NCBI RefSeq assembly: GCF_045679555.1
Contig: NC_092091.1
Span: forward strand, 93,698,084 to 93,762,083
Reading direction: 5' to 3'
From: Salvelinus alpinus
Taxonomy: Eukaryota; Chordata; Actinopteri; Salmoniformes; Salmonidae
DNA: 64,000 nucleotides
Of the stretch, positions 20,885-38,125 are shown in pieces. Position 1 is the stretch's first letter; each line of letters opens with the position of its first letter. Both the position numbers and the translations under genes were made by a program. The notes beneath the pieces were generated by a model. The model was not told the origin of the DNA. It searched no databases and saw nothing but the letters and a program-made list of their open reading frames with translations.

Positions 20885-23570
20885 ATGGTTAAATTACTCA
20901 TTAAGGATCAGGTTAAATGGTGGCGACACCAGGACTCATTAAGGATCAGGTTAAATGGTGGAGACACCAGGACTCATTAAGGATCAGGTTAAATGGTGGA
21001 GACACCAGAACTCATTAAGGATCAGGTCAGGACTCATTAAGGATCAGGTTAAATGGTGTTGACACCAGGACTCATTAAGGATCAGGTCAGGACTCATTAA
21101 GGATCAGGTTAAATGGTGTTGACACCAGGACTCATTAAGGATCAGGTCAAATGGTGGAGACACCAGGACTCATTAAGGATCAGGTTAAATGGTGGAGACA
21201 CCAGGACTCATTAAGGATCAGGTCAAATGGTGGGGACACCAGGACTCATTAAGGATCAGGTTAAATGGTGGAGACACCAGGACTCATTAAGGATCAGGTC
21301 AGGACTCATTAAGGATCAGGTTAAATGGTGGAGACACCAGGACTCATTAAGGATCAGGTAAAATGGTGGAGGCACCAGGACTCATTAAGGATCAGGTCAA
21401 ATGGTGGAGACACCAGAACTCATTAAGGATCAGGTTAAATGGTGGAGACACCAGGACTCATTAAGGATCAGGTCAAATGGTGGAGACACCAGAACTCATT
21501 AAGGATCAGGTTAAATGGTGGAGACACCAGGACTCATTAAGGATCAGGTCAAATGGTGGAGACACCAGGACTCATTAAGGATCAGGTTAAATGGTGGAGA
21601 CACCAGGACTCATTAAGGATCAGGTCAGGACTCATTAAGGATCAGGTCAAATGGTGGAGACACCAGGACTCATTAAGGATCAGGTCAAATGGTGTTGACA
21701 CCAGGCCTCATTAAGGATCAGGTTAAATGGTGTTGACACCAGGACTCATTAAGGATCAGGTTAAATGGTGTTGACACCAGGACTCATTAAGGATCATGTT
21801 AAATGGTGGAGACACCAGAACTCATTAAGGATCAGGTCAGGACTCATTAAGGATCAGGTCAAATGGTGGAAACACCAGGACTCATTAAGGATCAGGTCAG
21901 GACTCATTAAGGATCAGGTCAAATGGTGTTGACACCAGGACTCATTAAGGATCACGTTAAATGGTGGAGACACCAGGACTCATTAAGGATCAGGTCAGGA
22001 CTCATTAAGGATCAGGTTAAATGGTGGAGACACCAGGACTCATTAAGGATCAGGTTAAATGGTGGAGACACCAGGACTCATTAAGGATCAGGTCAAATGG
22101 TGGAGACACCAGGACTCATTAAGGATCAGGTTAAATGGTGGAGACATCAGGACTCATTAAGGATCAGGTCAGGACTCATTAAGGATCAGGTTAAATGGTG
22201 GAGACACCAGGACTCATTAAGGATCAGGTCAAATGGACTCGTTAAGGATCAGGTCAAATGGACTCGTTAAGGATCTGGTCAAATGGTGGAGACACCAGAA
22301 CTCATTAAGGATCAGGTCAGGACTCGTTAAGGATCAGGTCAAATGGTGGAGACACCAGGACTCATTAAGGATCAGGTCAGGACTCATTAAGGATCAGGTT
22401 AAATGGTGGAGACACCAGGACTCATTAAGGATCAGGTCAAATGGACTCGTTAAGGATCAGGTCAAATGGACTCGTTAAGGATCTGGTCAAATGGTGGAGA
22501 CACCAGAACTCATTAAGGATCAGGTCAGGACTCGTTAAGGATCAGGTCAAATGGTGGAGACACCAGGACTCATTAAGGATCAGGTCAGGACTCATTAAGG
22601 ATCAGGTTAAATGGTGGAGACACCAGGACTCATTAAGGATCAGGTCAAATGGTGGAGACACCAGGACTCATTAAGGATCAGGTCAGGACTCATTAAGGAT
22701 CAGGTCAGGACTCATTAAGGATCAGGTTAAATGGTGGAGACACCAGGACTCATTAAGGATCAGGTCAAATGGTGGAGACACCAGGACTCATTAAGGATCA
22801 GGTCAGGACTCATTATTGATCAGGTCAGGACTCATTAAGGATCAGGTTAAATGGTGGAGACACCAGAACTCATTAAGGATCAGGTCAGGACTCATTAAGG
22901 ATCAGGTCAAATGGTGAAGACACCAGGACTCATTAAGGATCAGGTTAAATGGTGGAGACACCAGGACTCATTAAGGATCAGGTCAAATGGTGGAGACACC
23001 AGGACTCATTAAGGATCAGGTCAGGACTCATTAAGGATCAGGTTAAATGGTGGAGACACCAGGACTCATTAAGGATCAGGTCAGGACTTATTAAGGATCA
23101 GGTCAGGACTCATTATTGATCAGGTCAGGACTCATTAAGGATCAGGTTAAATGGTGGAGACACCAGGACTCATTAAGGATCAGGTTAAATGGTGGAGACA
23201 CCAGGACTCATTAAGGATCAGGTCAGGACTCATTATTGATCAGGTCAGGACTCATTAAGGATCAGGTTAAATGGTGGAGACACCAGGACTCATTAAGGAT
23301 CAGGTCAAATGGACTCATTAAGGATCAGGTCAAATGGACTCATTAAGGATCAGGTCAAATGGACTCGTTAAGGATCAGGTCAAATGGACTCGTTAAGGAT
23401 CAGGTCAAATGGACTCGTTAAGGATCAGGTCAAATGGACTCGTTAAGGATCAGGTCAAATGGACTCGTTAAGGATCAGGTCAAATGGACTCGTTAAGGAT
23501 CAGGTCAAATGGACTCGTTAAGGATCAGGTCAAATGGACTCGTTAAGGATCAGGTCAAATGGACTCGTGT
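20885..23570. repeat. 38/22/25-bp composite minisatellite
   Basis: Units share GGATCAGGT and ACTCATTAA. The 38-bp form carries AAATGGTGGAGACACCAGG. A 22-bp deletion form reads GGATCAGGTCAGGACTCATT. A 25-bp form with AAATGGACTCG takes over at 23300-23570. A 208-bp block is duplicated (from 22233 and from 22441). The seed resembles the Tc1/hAT junction (ATTATGGTCAAATGGTG), so the array may have grown from that junction. Confidence 0.93.
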
Positions 23571-25500
<1,930 letters not shown>

Positions 25501-25715
25501 TTGAATGACGGCCTGGGGGGGTAATGAGTTAAACAGCACATAACCCTGTGATCATTACTGTCAACCAACACACACACATGAACACACACCATCTCTGCTA
25601 CAGTGGATGGAGAAAAGGTGTGTAAAGGTCATTATGGAGAATGTCAAGGATTGGAAAATCAGGTGTACATGTCAGCAGTGGAAAGGTCGAAGTAGGTTAA
25701 CATTACTCTGACTAG

Positions 25716-28700
25716 ACTAGATAACTACCTGGAGTCATATAAAACATTACTCTGACTAGACAACTACCTGGAGTCATATAAAACATTACTCTGACTAGAC
25801 AACTACCTGGAGTCATATAAAACATTACTCTGACTAGATAACTACCTGGAGTCATATAAAACATTACTCTGACTAGATAACTACCTGGAGTCATATAAAA
25901 CATTACTCTGACTAGATAACTACCTGGAGTCATATAAAACATTACTCTGACTAGATAACTACCTGGAGTCATATAAAACATTACTCTGACTAGATAACTA
26001 CCTGGAGTCATATAAAACATTACTCTGACTAGATAACTACCTGGAGTCATATAAAACATTACTCTGACTAGACTAGATAACTCCCTGGAGTCATATAAAA
26101 CATTACTCTGACTAGACTAGATAACTACCTGGAGTCATATAAAACATTACTCTGACTAGATAACTACCTGGAGTCATATAAAACATTACTCTGACTAGAC
26201 TAGATAACTACCTGGAGTCATATAAAACATTACTCTGACTAGATAACTACCTGGGGTCATATAAAACATTACTCTGACTAGATAACTACCTGGAGTCATA
26301 TAAAACATTACTCTGACTAGATAACTACCTGGAGTCATATAAAACATTACTCTGACTAGATAACTACCTGGAGTCATATAAAACATTACTCTGACTAGAC
26401 TAGATAACTACCTGGAGTCATATAAAACATTACTCTGACTAGATAACTACCTGGAGTCATATAAAACATTACTCTGACTAGATAACTACCTGGAGTCATA
26501 TAAAACATTACTCTGACTAGATAACTACCTGGGGTCATATAAAACATTACTCTGACTAGATAACTACCTGGAGTCATATAAAACATTACTCTGACTAGAT
26601 AACTACCTGGAGTCATATAAAACATTACTCTGACTAGACTAGATAACTACCTGGGGTCATATAAAACATTACTCTGACTAGATAACTACCTGGAGTCATA
26701 TAAAACATTACTCTGACTAGATAACTACCTGGAGTCATATAAAACATTACTCTGACTAGACTAGATAACTACCTGGAGTCATATATAACATTACTCTGAC
26801 TAGATAACTACCTGGAGTCATATAAAACATTACTCTGACTAGACTAGATAACTACCTGGAGTCATATATAACATTACTCTGACTAGATAACTACCTGGAG
26901 TCATATAAAACATTACTCTGACTAGACTAGATAACTACCTGGAGTCATATAAAACATTACTCTGACTAGATAACTACCTGGAGTCATATACAACATTACT
27001 CTGACTAGATAACTACCTGGAGTCATATAAAACATTACTCTGACTAGATAACTACCTGGAGTCATATAAAACATTACTCTGACTAGATAACTACCTGGAG
27101 TCATATAAAACATTACTCTGACTAGACTAGATAACTACCTGGAGTCATATAAAACATTACTCTGACTAGACTAGATAACTACCTGGAGTCATATAAAACA
27201 TTACTCTGACTAGATAACTACCTGGAGTCATATAAAACATTACTCTGACTAGATAACTACCTGGAGTCATATAAAACATTACTCTGACTAGACTAGATAA
27301 CTACCTGGAGTCATATAAAACATTACTCTGACTAGATATCTACCTGGAGTCATATAAAACATTACTCTGACTAGATAACTACCTGGAGTCATATATAACA
27401 TTACTCTGACTAGATAACTCCCTGGAGTCATATAAAACATTACTCTGACTAGATATCTACCTGGAGTCATATAAAACATTACTCTGACTAGATAACTCCC
27501 TGGAGTCATATAAAACATTACTCTGACTAGATAACTACCTGGAGTCATATAAAACATTACTCTGACTAGACTAGATAACTACCTGGAGTCATATAAAACA
27601 TTACTCTGACTAGATAACTACCTGGAGTCATATAAAACATTACTCTGACTAGACTAGATAACTACCTGGAGTCATATAAAACATTACTCTGACTAGATAA
27701 CTACCTGGAGTCATATAAAACATTACTCTGACTAGATAACTACCTGGAGTCATATAAAACATTACTCTGACTAGATAACTACCTGGAGTCATATAAAACA
27801 TTACTCTGACTAGATAACTACCTGGAGTCATATAAAACATTACTCTGACTAGACTAGATAACTACCTGGAGTCATATAAAACATTACTCTGACTAGATAA
27901 CTACCTGGAGTCATATAAAACATTACTCTGACTAGATAACTACCTGGAGTCATATAAAACATTACTCTGACTAGATAACTACCTGGAGTCATATAAAACA
28001 TTACTCTGACTAGATAACTCCCTGGAGTCATATAAAACATTACTCTGACTAGATAACTCCCTGGAGTCATATAAAACATTACTCTGACTAGATAACTACC
28101 TGGAGTCATATAAAACATTACTCTGACTAGATAACTACCTGGAGTCATATAAAACATTACTCTGACTAGACTAGATAACTACCTGGAGTCATATAAAACA
28201 TTACTCTGACTAGATATCTACCTGGAGTCATATAAAACATTACTCTGACTAGACTAGATAACTACCTGGAGTCATATACAACATTACTCTGACTAGATAA
28301 CTCCCTGGAGTCATATAAAACATTACTCTGACTAGATAACTACCTGGAGTCATATAAAACATTACTCTGACTAGATAACTACCTGGAGTCATATAAAACA
28401 TTACTCTGACTAGATAACTACCTGGAGTCATATAAAACATTACTCTGACTAGATAACTACCTGGAGTCATATAAAACATTACTCTGACTAGACTAGATAA
28501 CTACCTGGAGTCATATAAAACATTACTCTGACTAGATATCTACCTGGAGTCATATAAAACATTACTCTGACTAGACTAGATAACTACCTGGAGTCATATA
28601 AAACATTACTCTGACTAGATAACTACCTGGAGTCATATAAAACATTACTCTGACTAGATAACTACCTGGAGTCATATAAAACATTACTCTGACTAGATAA

Positions 28701-28736
28701 CTACCTGGAGTCATATAAAACATTACTCTGACTAGA
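25716..28736. repeat. 39/44-bp minisatellite
   Basis: About 75 copies of a unit with ACTACCTGGAGTCATATAAA and CATTACTCTGACTAGATA. The 44-bp form has GACTAGACTAGATA (a five-base duplication of CTAGA). Thirteen codons per 39-bp unit leave the minus strand open between 44-bp copies, which produces a series of MFYMTPGSYLVRV-like frames of 63 to 115 codons. These are repeat artefacts. Confidence 0.95.
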
Positions 28737-28911
28737 CTCTCGCTCATCCTCCATCCCTCCACCTCTCTCTCATTCTCCATCCCTCCACCTCTCTCTCATC
28801 CTCCATCCCTCCACCCCTCTCTCATCCTCCATCCCTCTACCTCTCTCTCATTCTCCATCCCTCCACCCCTCTCTCATCCTCCACCTCTCTCTCATTCTCC
28901 ATCCCTCCAAG
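28737..28911. repeat. pyrimidine-rich tandem repeat
   Basis: Repeats of CTCTCTCATCCTCCATCC and CTCCACC in 18-32 bp steps, directly abutting the 39-bp array. Confidence 0.85.
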
Positions 28912-29095
28912 TAAATTAATGGGGCTTTATTGGCATGGGAAACATTTTGTTAACATTGCCTTAGCAAGTGAAATAGATAATAAACAAAAGTGGAAATAAA
29001 CAATATAAAATGAACAGTAAACATTACACTCACAGAGGTTCCAAAAGCAGTAGAGACATTTCAAATGTCATATTATGGCTATGTACTCTCTCTCT
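28912..29095 (-). mobile_element. LINE 3' end fragment
   Basis: On the minus strand the sequence ends GTTTCCCATGCCAATAAAGC. That resembles the 3' terminus of the plus-strand LINE at 33905-33945 (CTTGCCATGTCAATAAAGTC). The fragment is 5'-truncated to under 200 bases, as is usual for target-primed insertions, and includes GTGAGTGTAATGTTTACTG. The family was judged by eye only. Confidence 0.65.
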
Positions 29096-29345
29096 CTATC
29101 TCATCCCTCTCTCTCTCTCTTCCTCTGTTTTATCCCTCTTCACTAATCAACCAACCCAATTACCCAGATGCCCCAGCACCACCTCCCTACGGGAGTTCCG
29201 CAGGGCCAAAAAGCACCAGCGGTGACTGACGCTAATTTGGATGACTTTTTGCCCTGTTTTTAACTACCGCTGTTTTCTCTCCTCTCGTCTCATGTGATGA
29301 TAGAAGGAGCGCAGATACAGAAAAATTAGAGATGGGGTGTCAGAT
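29096..29345. other. spacer with short CT tract
   Basis: Mostly single-copy; (CT)n at 29082-29125. A short open frame, 29010-29225, crosses the LINE fragment and the CT tract and is not credible. Confidence 0.35.
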
Positions 29346-29369
29346 TAATGTTATGTAATTGGAGCGTTA

Positions 29370-29795
29370 GAAGGAGGGGAGACAAGAGAGGGAGGGGAGG
29401 AAGGAGAGAGGGAGAGGAGGAAGGAGAGAGGGAGGGGAGGAAGGAGAGAGGGAGAGGAGGAAGGAGAGAGGGAGGGGAGGAAGGAGAGAGGGAGAGGAGG
29501 AAGGAGAGAGGGAGAGGAGGAAGGAGAGAGGGAGAGGAGGAAGGAGAGAGGGGGGGAGGAGAGAGGGAGGGAGGGGAGGAAGGAGAGAGGGAGGGGAGGA
29601 AGAAGAGAGGGAGGGGGGGAAGGAGAGAGGGAGGGGAGACAAGAGAGGGAGGGGAGGAAGTAGAGAGGGAGGGGGGGAAGGAGAGAGGGAGGGGGGGAAG
29701 GAGAGAGGGAGAGGAGGAAGTAGAGAGGGAGGGGGGAAGGAGAGAGGGAGGGGAGGAAGAAGAGAGGGAGGGGAGACGAGAGGGAGTTGAGAGAG
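29370..29795. repeat. purine-only GGAGGAAGGAGAGAGGGA array
   Basis: About 425 bases of G and A only on the plus strand, built on a unit near 18-20 bp (GGAGGAAGGAGAGAGGGA). Mirror-like homopurine tracts of this kind can form triplex DNA. Confidence 0.9.
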
Positions 29796-29940
29796 GTAAA
29801 GAGGGTGCTGCAAGGCCATGGATTTGATTGGCTAACTAAGTGGCTCAGTTTGACCTCTAACCCCTGTGTGATGTGATAGGGTGTCTCTCAGAGGAGGGGG
29901 GTGGATGGATGGTGGGGGGGTTGAATAATACATAACTTAG

Positions 29941-30183
<243 letters not shown>

Positions 30184-30329
30184 ATATTGCAAGTACAAAG
30201 AAAAACTCCAAATAACTCATGTAGGGCAGAATTGGGCCAATACCCCTCCTTATTCGAATAGAAAAAAGAGCCGTCGCATTTTACAACCATCTAAAAACAC
30301 GTGACCCTAAAACATTCCATCACACAGCT

Positions 30330-30920
30330 CTACAATGTCAAGAGATGAAACCAGAGAAGAGTCCCCTCAGCCAGCTAGTTCTGAGGCTCAACCATCTTCA
30401 TCACTCTTCATCACACAGCTCTACAATGTCAAGAGATGAAACCAGAGAAGAGTCCTCTCAGCCAGCTAGTTCTGAGGCTCAACCATCTTCATCACTCTTC
30501 ATCACACAGCTCTACAATGTCAAGAGATGAAACCAGAGAAGAGTCCCCTCAGCCAGCTAGTTCTGAGGCTCAACCATCTTCATCACTCTTCATCACACAG
30601 CTCTACAATGTCAAGAGATGAAACCAGAGAAGAGTCCCCTCAGCCAGCTAGTTCTGAGGCTCAACCATCTTCATCACTCTTCATCACACAGCTCTACAAT
30701 GTCAAGAGATGAAACCAGAGAAGAGTCCCCTCAGCCAGCTAGTTCTGAGGCTCAACCATCTTCATCACTCTTCATCACACAGCTCTACAATGTCAAGAGA
30801 TGAAACCAGAGAAGAGTCCCCTCAGCCAGCTAGTTCTGAGGCTCAACCATCTTCATCACTCTTCATCACACAGCTCTACAATGTTAAGAGATGAAACCAG
30901 AGAAGAGTCCCCTCAGCCAG
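30330..30920. repeat. 91-bp array within LINE ORF2
   Basis: Six and a half copies of a 91-bp unit, ATGAAACCAGAGAAGAG to CACAGCTCTACAATGTCAAG, starting every 91 bases from 30345 to 30800. Copies are nearly identical. Since 91 is not a multiple of three, each copy shifts the ORF2 frame. Confidence 0.95.
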
Positions 30921-31169
30921 CTGGTTCTGAGGCTCAGTTCACCAACCCAAACCAACCCCATAGAGCCTCGGGACAGCCCTCAGAAAATCTGGCCCAACCA
31001 AATCATCACAAAACAAAAATAGAAATATATCACCTATTGGAAAGACACCACAAAAAATCAAAGTAAACTTCAATGCTATTTGTCTCTAAACAGACAGTAC
31101 ATGGTGGCAGACTATCTGACCACTGTGACTGATAGAAAACTGAGGAAAACATTGACTAGGTACAGACTC

Positions 31170-31885
31170 AGTGAGCACAGTCTGGCTATAGCGACCGGTC
31201 GTCACAGACAAACCTGGCTGCCCAGAGAGGACAGTCTGGCTATAGAGACCGGTCGTCACAGACAAACCTGGCTGCCCAGAGAGGACAGTCTGGCTATAGA
31301 GACCGGTCGTCACAGACAAACCTGGCTGCCCAGAGAGGACAGTCTGGCTATAGAGACCGGTCGTCACAGACAAACCTGGCTGTCCAGAGAGGACAGTCTG
31401 GCTATAGAGACCGGTCGTCACAGACAAACCTGGCTGCCCAGAGAGGACAGTCTGGCTATAGAGACCGGTCGTCACAGACAAACCTGGCTGCCCAGAGAGG
31501 ACGGTCTGGCTATAGAGACCGGTCGTCACAGACAAACCTGGCTGCCCAGAGAGGACGGTCTGGCTATAGAGACCGGTCGTCACAGACAAACCTGGCTGCC
31601 CGGAGAGGACGGTCTGGCTATAGAGACCGGTCGTCACAGACAAACCTGGCTGCCCGGAGAGGACAGTCTGGCTACAGAGACCAGTCGTCACAGACAAACC
31701 TGGTTGCCCAGAGAGGACAGTCTGGCTATAGAGACCGGTCGTCACAGACAAACCTGGCTGCCCGGAGAGGACAGTCTGGCTACAGAGACCGGTCGTCACA
31801 GACAAACCTGGCTGCCCAGAGAGGACAGTCTGGCTACAGAGACCGGTCGTCACAGACAAACCTGGCTGCCCAGAGAGGACAGTCT
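31170..31885 (+). repeat. 54-bp in-frame array within LINE ORF2
   Basis: Thirteen copies of an 18-codon unit, SLAIETGRHRQTWLPRED, flanked by YRLSEH before and SLCSLCSRGE after. The reading frame is kept throughout. Substitutions (S/G at position 1, I/T at 4, R/G at 16) form clusters. From memory of fish LINEs the unit normally occurs once. Confidence 0.95.
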
Positions 31886-32182
31886 GTGCTCACTCTGCTC
31901 CAGGGGAGAGGTAGAGACAGAGCTGCATTTCCTACTACACTGTGACAAATACTCAGACCTAAGAGAATATTTATTTCCCAAAATTATAATTCAATACAAA
32001 GAATTTGAAAATATAAAAGATGAAGAAAAAATCTAATATTTATTGGGTGAAAAGCCAAAATGTGCAGTTTTGGCAGCCAAATATGTGTCCTCCTGCCACA
32101 ACCTGAGGGACAGCCAGTGAAAAGTGCAAAGTAATGTTGATAATATTTCCCATTTAGCTTAGTTTTGTTTTGTCTTTTATAC

Positions 32183-33731
32183 CAGGTCATGTGTCTTCCC
32201 AGTCATGTTGACACTGGTCTACTACCAGGTCATGTGTCTTCTCAGTCATGTAGACACTGGTCTACTACCAGGTCATGTGTCTTCTCAGTCATGTTGACAC
32301 TGGTCTACTACCAGGTCATGTGTCTTCTCAGTCATGTTGACACTGGTCTACTACCAGGTCATGTGTCTTCTCAGTCATGTTGACACTGGTCTACTACCAG
32401 GTCATGTGTCTTCTCAGTCATGTTGACACTGGTCTACTACCAGGTCATGTGTCTTCTCAGTCATGTTGACACTGGTCTACTACCAGGTCATGTGTCTTCT
32501 CAGTCATGTTGACACTGGTCTACTACCAGGTCATGTGTCTTCTCAGTCATGTTGACACTGGTCTACTACCAGGTCATGTGTCTTCTCAGTCATGTTGACA
32601 CTGGTCTACTACCAGGTCATGTGTCTTCTCAGTCATGTTGAAACTGGTCTACTACCAGGTCATGTGTCTTCTCAGTCATGTTGACACTGGTCTACTACCA
32701 GGTCATGTGTCTTCTCAGTCATGTTGACACTGGTCTACTACCAGGTCATGTGTCTTCTCAGTCATGTTGACACTGGTCTACTACCAGGTCATGTGTCTTC
32801 TCAGTCATGTTGACACTGGTCTACTACCAGGTCATGTGTCTTCTCAGTCATGTAGACACTGGTCTACTACCAGGTCATGTGTCTTCTCAGTCATGTTGAC
32901 ACTGGTCTACTACCAGGTCATGTGTCTTCTCAGTCATGTAGACACTGGTCTACTACCAGGTCATGTGTCTTCTCAGTCATGTAGACACTGGTCTACTACC
33001 AGGTCATGTGTCTTCTCAGTCATGTAGACACTGGTCTACTACCAGGTCATGTGTCTTCTTAGTCATGTTGAGACTGGTCTACTACCAGGTCATGTGTCTT
33101 CTCAGTCATGTTGACACTGGTCTACTACCAGGTCATGTGTCTTCTCAGTCATGTTGACACTGGTCTACTACCAGGTCATGTGTCATCTCAGGCATGTTGA
33201 CACTGGTCTACTACCAGGTCATGTGTCTTCTCAGTCATGTTGACACTGGTCTACTACCAGGTCATGTGTCTTCTCAGTCATGTTGACACTGGTCTACTAC
33301 CAGGTCATGTGTCTTCTCAGTCATGTTGACACTGGTCTACTACCAGGTCATGTGTCTTCTCAGTCATGTTGACACTGGTCTACTACCAGGTCATGTGTCT
33401 TCTCAGTCATGTTGACACTGGTCTACTACCAGGTCATGTGTCTTCTCAGTCATGTTGACACTGGTCTACTACCAGGTCATGTGTCTTCTCAGTCATGTTG
33501 ACACTGGTCTACTACCAGGTCATGTGTCTTCTCAGTCATGTTGACACTGGTCTACTACCAGGTCATGTGTCTTCTCAGTCATGTTGACACTGGTCTACTA
33601 CCAGGTCATGTGTCTTCTCAGTCAGGTTGACACTGGTCTACTACCAGGTCATGTGTCTTCTCAGTCATGTTGAGACTGGTCTACTACCAGGTCATGTGTC
33701 TTCTCAGTCATGTTGAGACTGGTCTACTACC
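32183..33731. repeat. 43-bp array within LINE 3' UTR
   Basis: About 36 copies of CAGGTCATGTGTCTTCTCAG plus TCATGTTGACACTGGTCTACTAC. The flanks (GTTTTGTCTTTTATAC before, CATTGCTTTAATGTATTG after) belong to the LINE 3' region. GTAGACAC variants cluster in mid-array. Confidence 0.95.
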
Positions 33732-33942
33732 ATTGCTTTAATGTATTGTTGTTCTGATTAATATTGTTGTTGTAGTTGCTGTTAATGGTAATCCCATGTC
33801 CACTACTATTATTATTGCTGTTGGTCCCACCATTTATTTATATATAAATATATACATATATATTTTATTTGTATTTTTCGATATGTATACTTTGACAATG
33901 TAAGTAATAATGAACTTGCCATGTCAATAAAGTCAATTGAAT

Positions 33943-33945
<3 letters not shown>

Positions 33946-34002
<57 letters not shown>
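33946..34002. repeat. (GA)n LINE tail microsatellite
   Basis: Uninterrupted GA repeat directly after the LINE terminus AATTGAATTA. It probably arose from the element's simple-repeat tail. Confidence 0.9.
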
Positions 34003-34704
<702 letters not shown>

Positions 34705-34774
34705 GGTAGTTTTAAGATGAAAGCACGGACAACATGGACCCAGAACATTTGAACTGTTAAAAAAAACAACACCT

Positions 34775-34780
34775 TTTATT
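34775..34780 (-). terminator. candidate pax5 poly(A) signal
   Basis: Minus-strand AATAAA followed by AGGTGTTGTTTTTTTTAAC, a good GT/T-rich downstream element. Another AATAAA on the plus strand lies at 34791-34796, so polarity rests on context. Confidence 0.4.
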
Positions 34781-34915
34781 CGAAGAACCCAATAAAATTA
34801 TGTCAAAAATATTTACAAATAATGACTTTGTTTCTTCACGGTACATAAATCCAAGATTCACAAAAACACACACACACTCTGTTGGACAGGAGAACAGATG
34901 CACATATTAGAATCT

Positions 34916-35008
34916 GGCTTAAATCCCACCCTATTCCCTTTGTAGTGCACTTCTTTTCAACAGAAGTACACTATTATAAAAGAGATTTCAGGGTGTTATT
35001 TAGGACCC
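34916..35008. mobile_element. copy of the short TAGTGCAC inverted-repeat element
   Basis: The left part has CCCACCCTATTCCCTTTGTA and GTGCACTTC. The right part has AGTACACTAT and GGGTGTTATTTAGGACC. The arms are inverted relative to each other. This is the same family as 36834-36932 and 38126-41380, here with one unit. Confidence 0.65.
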
Positions 35009-36231
35009 TTGTCCCACAGATGCACCCAGCGAACTGCAAGTCAACATTTTCACAGAACAAATAAACCCCATTAAAACTAAAAAATAATATTATAATCATT
35101 ATTATGAACAATAACAACAGTTATATATAAAAAATAAGCGTAATATCAAAGTCACTTTATTTATTTCCAGTTTTTACAGAACAAAAGTAAAAAAAAAAAT
35201 AAAAAAAAGTAAAAAAAAAGAGAGAAATTCAGTGACATGATATCTTTGGCAAATTGGCAGAAAAAATACATTCAGATATTTAGAAGACGCCACGAAACAC
35301 AGACGGAGAGAAAAAAACACAGCAAGGTTTTGTTTTTTGATACAACTAGAAAAATTAGAATTAAAAAAACATACACATTTTTCTTTTTAAAGAAGTATTT
35401 TATTTTCTTTCATTTTGACGTTGTTTTAAATCGTCCCCTTCCACAACATTGAAGGTATTTAATATTTTCTGTTATTTGTGTTTTAATTATTTTTTTTTTT
35501 TGTATGTAACAAGTTTCCAACATTTTCCTCACATTGATATAAGTGTATGTGTAGTTTAAAACAGGCTTTAGACTCAGGCTTTGGTGAAGGCTACAGAGAC
35601 GTTTTTCATCCTCAGCTTGGGAGGGAATTCTCTCCTTTCATTTAGATACAAAATTATTATTTTTTAAATGATTTTTTAAAACCAAATTTAGTATTTTTTT
35701 TATATTTTTTTTATTTTTAATTTTTTACATTTCATCATCTTAACGTTTTCTGTTGTCTTTAAAATGTGAAACGGTAAAAACGTGTCGACAGGAAGTTGTG
35801 GAACCGAGGACACTTCGGTTGTCAGATTGTTTAGAAAAGGCCACAGTTTTCTGTGCAGAAGGTTTTCCGACGGGCCCTGGTCAAATGTAGGGTATTACTG
35901 TGCCATTCAGTTGAGTACATTTGTTTTGTTTTATTTATTTATTTAAGTTACTGAAGGCTGAACCCGTGAATCTTCTAGATTAATATTGTAACGTTGATTT
36001 ATTGTAAATAGCATTTGTGCCACTAATTTGTTGTTATTGTTGTCGTCGTCACGGTGATATTTAAATGTTGTGGTTTTTAGGAAGGCGTTTTTCTTATACC
36101 TCGAATGGTTTTATACTGAGAGACGCGAAAAAATTAAAAATATGAGTAAATAATGATAAAATGAATCATATTTTAGTATGGAAATATTTAGGTTTGATCG
36201 TCCAGTCAGAAGTGGGAAATAAAATGGAAAC

Positions 36232-36640
36232 TAACCTCCAAGATAATGATTTAGTTGTTTGCTGGGAGATACAATGGAAACTAATCAAGATAATGACTAA
36301 ATTGTTTGCTGGGAGATACAATGGAAGTTAACCAAGATAATGATTTAATTGTTTGCTGGGAGATACAATGGAAACTAACCAAGATAATGATTTAATTGTT
36401 TGCTGGGAGATACAATGGAAACTAACCAAGATAATGACTGAATTGTTTGCTGGGAGATACAATGGAAACTAACCAAGATAATGACTGAATTGTTTGCTGG
36501 GAGATACAATGGAAACTAACCAAGATAATGACTGAATTGTTTGCTGGGAGATACAATGGAAACTAACCAAGATAATGACTGAATTGTTTGCTGGCAGATA
36601 CAATGGAAACTAACCAAGATAATGACTGAATTGTTTGCGG
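36232..36640. repeat. 47-bp minisatellite
   Basis: About nine copies of GATAATGACTGAATTGTTTG plus CTGGGAGATACAATGG and AAACTAACCAA. It lies in the AT-rich presumed pax5 3' UTR. Confidence 0.93.
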
Positions 36641-36833
36641 TCGTAATACGATGAGAAAAATGATGCGTCTTGGTCTTTAGAAAACAAAGACTATATATTT
36701 CTATTGTGTATGAAAGATGTTGAAGATGTGATTTTAAAAAGCATTGAAACACGTCCAGGTAGAACACAGACCTCCAGAAACAGGAAGGTGTGTCAGAAAA
36801 GGGGTTTGCCTTTGGAACGACCTCACTGGGTAT

Positions 36834-36932
36834 ACTAAGCACCCTATCCCCTATATAGTGCACTATTACCCTATTGGCCCTGGTCTAAAGTAGTGCACTA
36901 CATAGGGAATAGGGGTGTTGTTTGGGATGTAC
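36834..36932. mobile_element. single-unit copy of the TAGTGCAC inverted-repeat element
   Basis: Left arm GCACCCTATCCCCTATATAG and right arm ATAGGGAATAGGGGTGTTGT flank CCCTGGTCTAAAGTAGTGCA. The arms are inverted copies. It shows what the element at 38126-41380 looks like without tandem expansion. Confidence 0.75.
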
Positions 36933-37039
36933 CCCCTGAGTCTTTTCCATTTCCAGCCCTCCAGTTTCTGACAGAACGGTGAATATTATGAGATTATTAT
37001 GAGATCTGAAAAATCAAAGAAGACAAAATTATTATTATT

Positions 37040-37955
<916 letters not shown>

Positions 37956-38125
37956 GTGTGGCCTCTGCCCCACTGTGCGGTACAGTACCACCCACAATGA
38001 CAGACCCTCAATGTCACGCCTGTCAATCAAATAAGACCCCTCGACCAATGGAAACCCTCCCTCTCTGTCCGTGAGCCAATGAGGTCAGAGCAATGCCAAG
38101 ACGTGTTCCAGAACGATACAATGGA

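Noticed and set aside
25712-28780. Series of 63-115 codon minus frames (MFYMTPGSYLV repeats)
   Set aside because: Interrupted at each 44-bp unit; pure minisatellite shadow.
29010-29225. Short open frame near the minus LINE fragment
   Set aside because: It begins inside the antisense LINE end and runs through a CT microsatellite.
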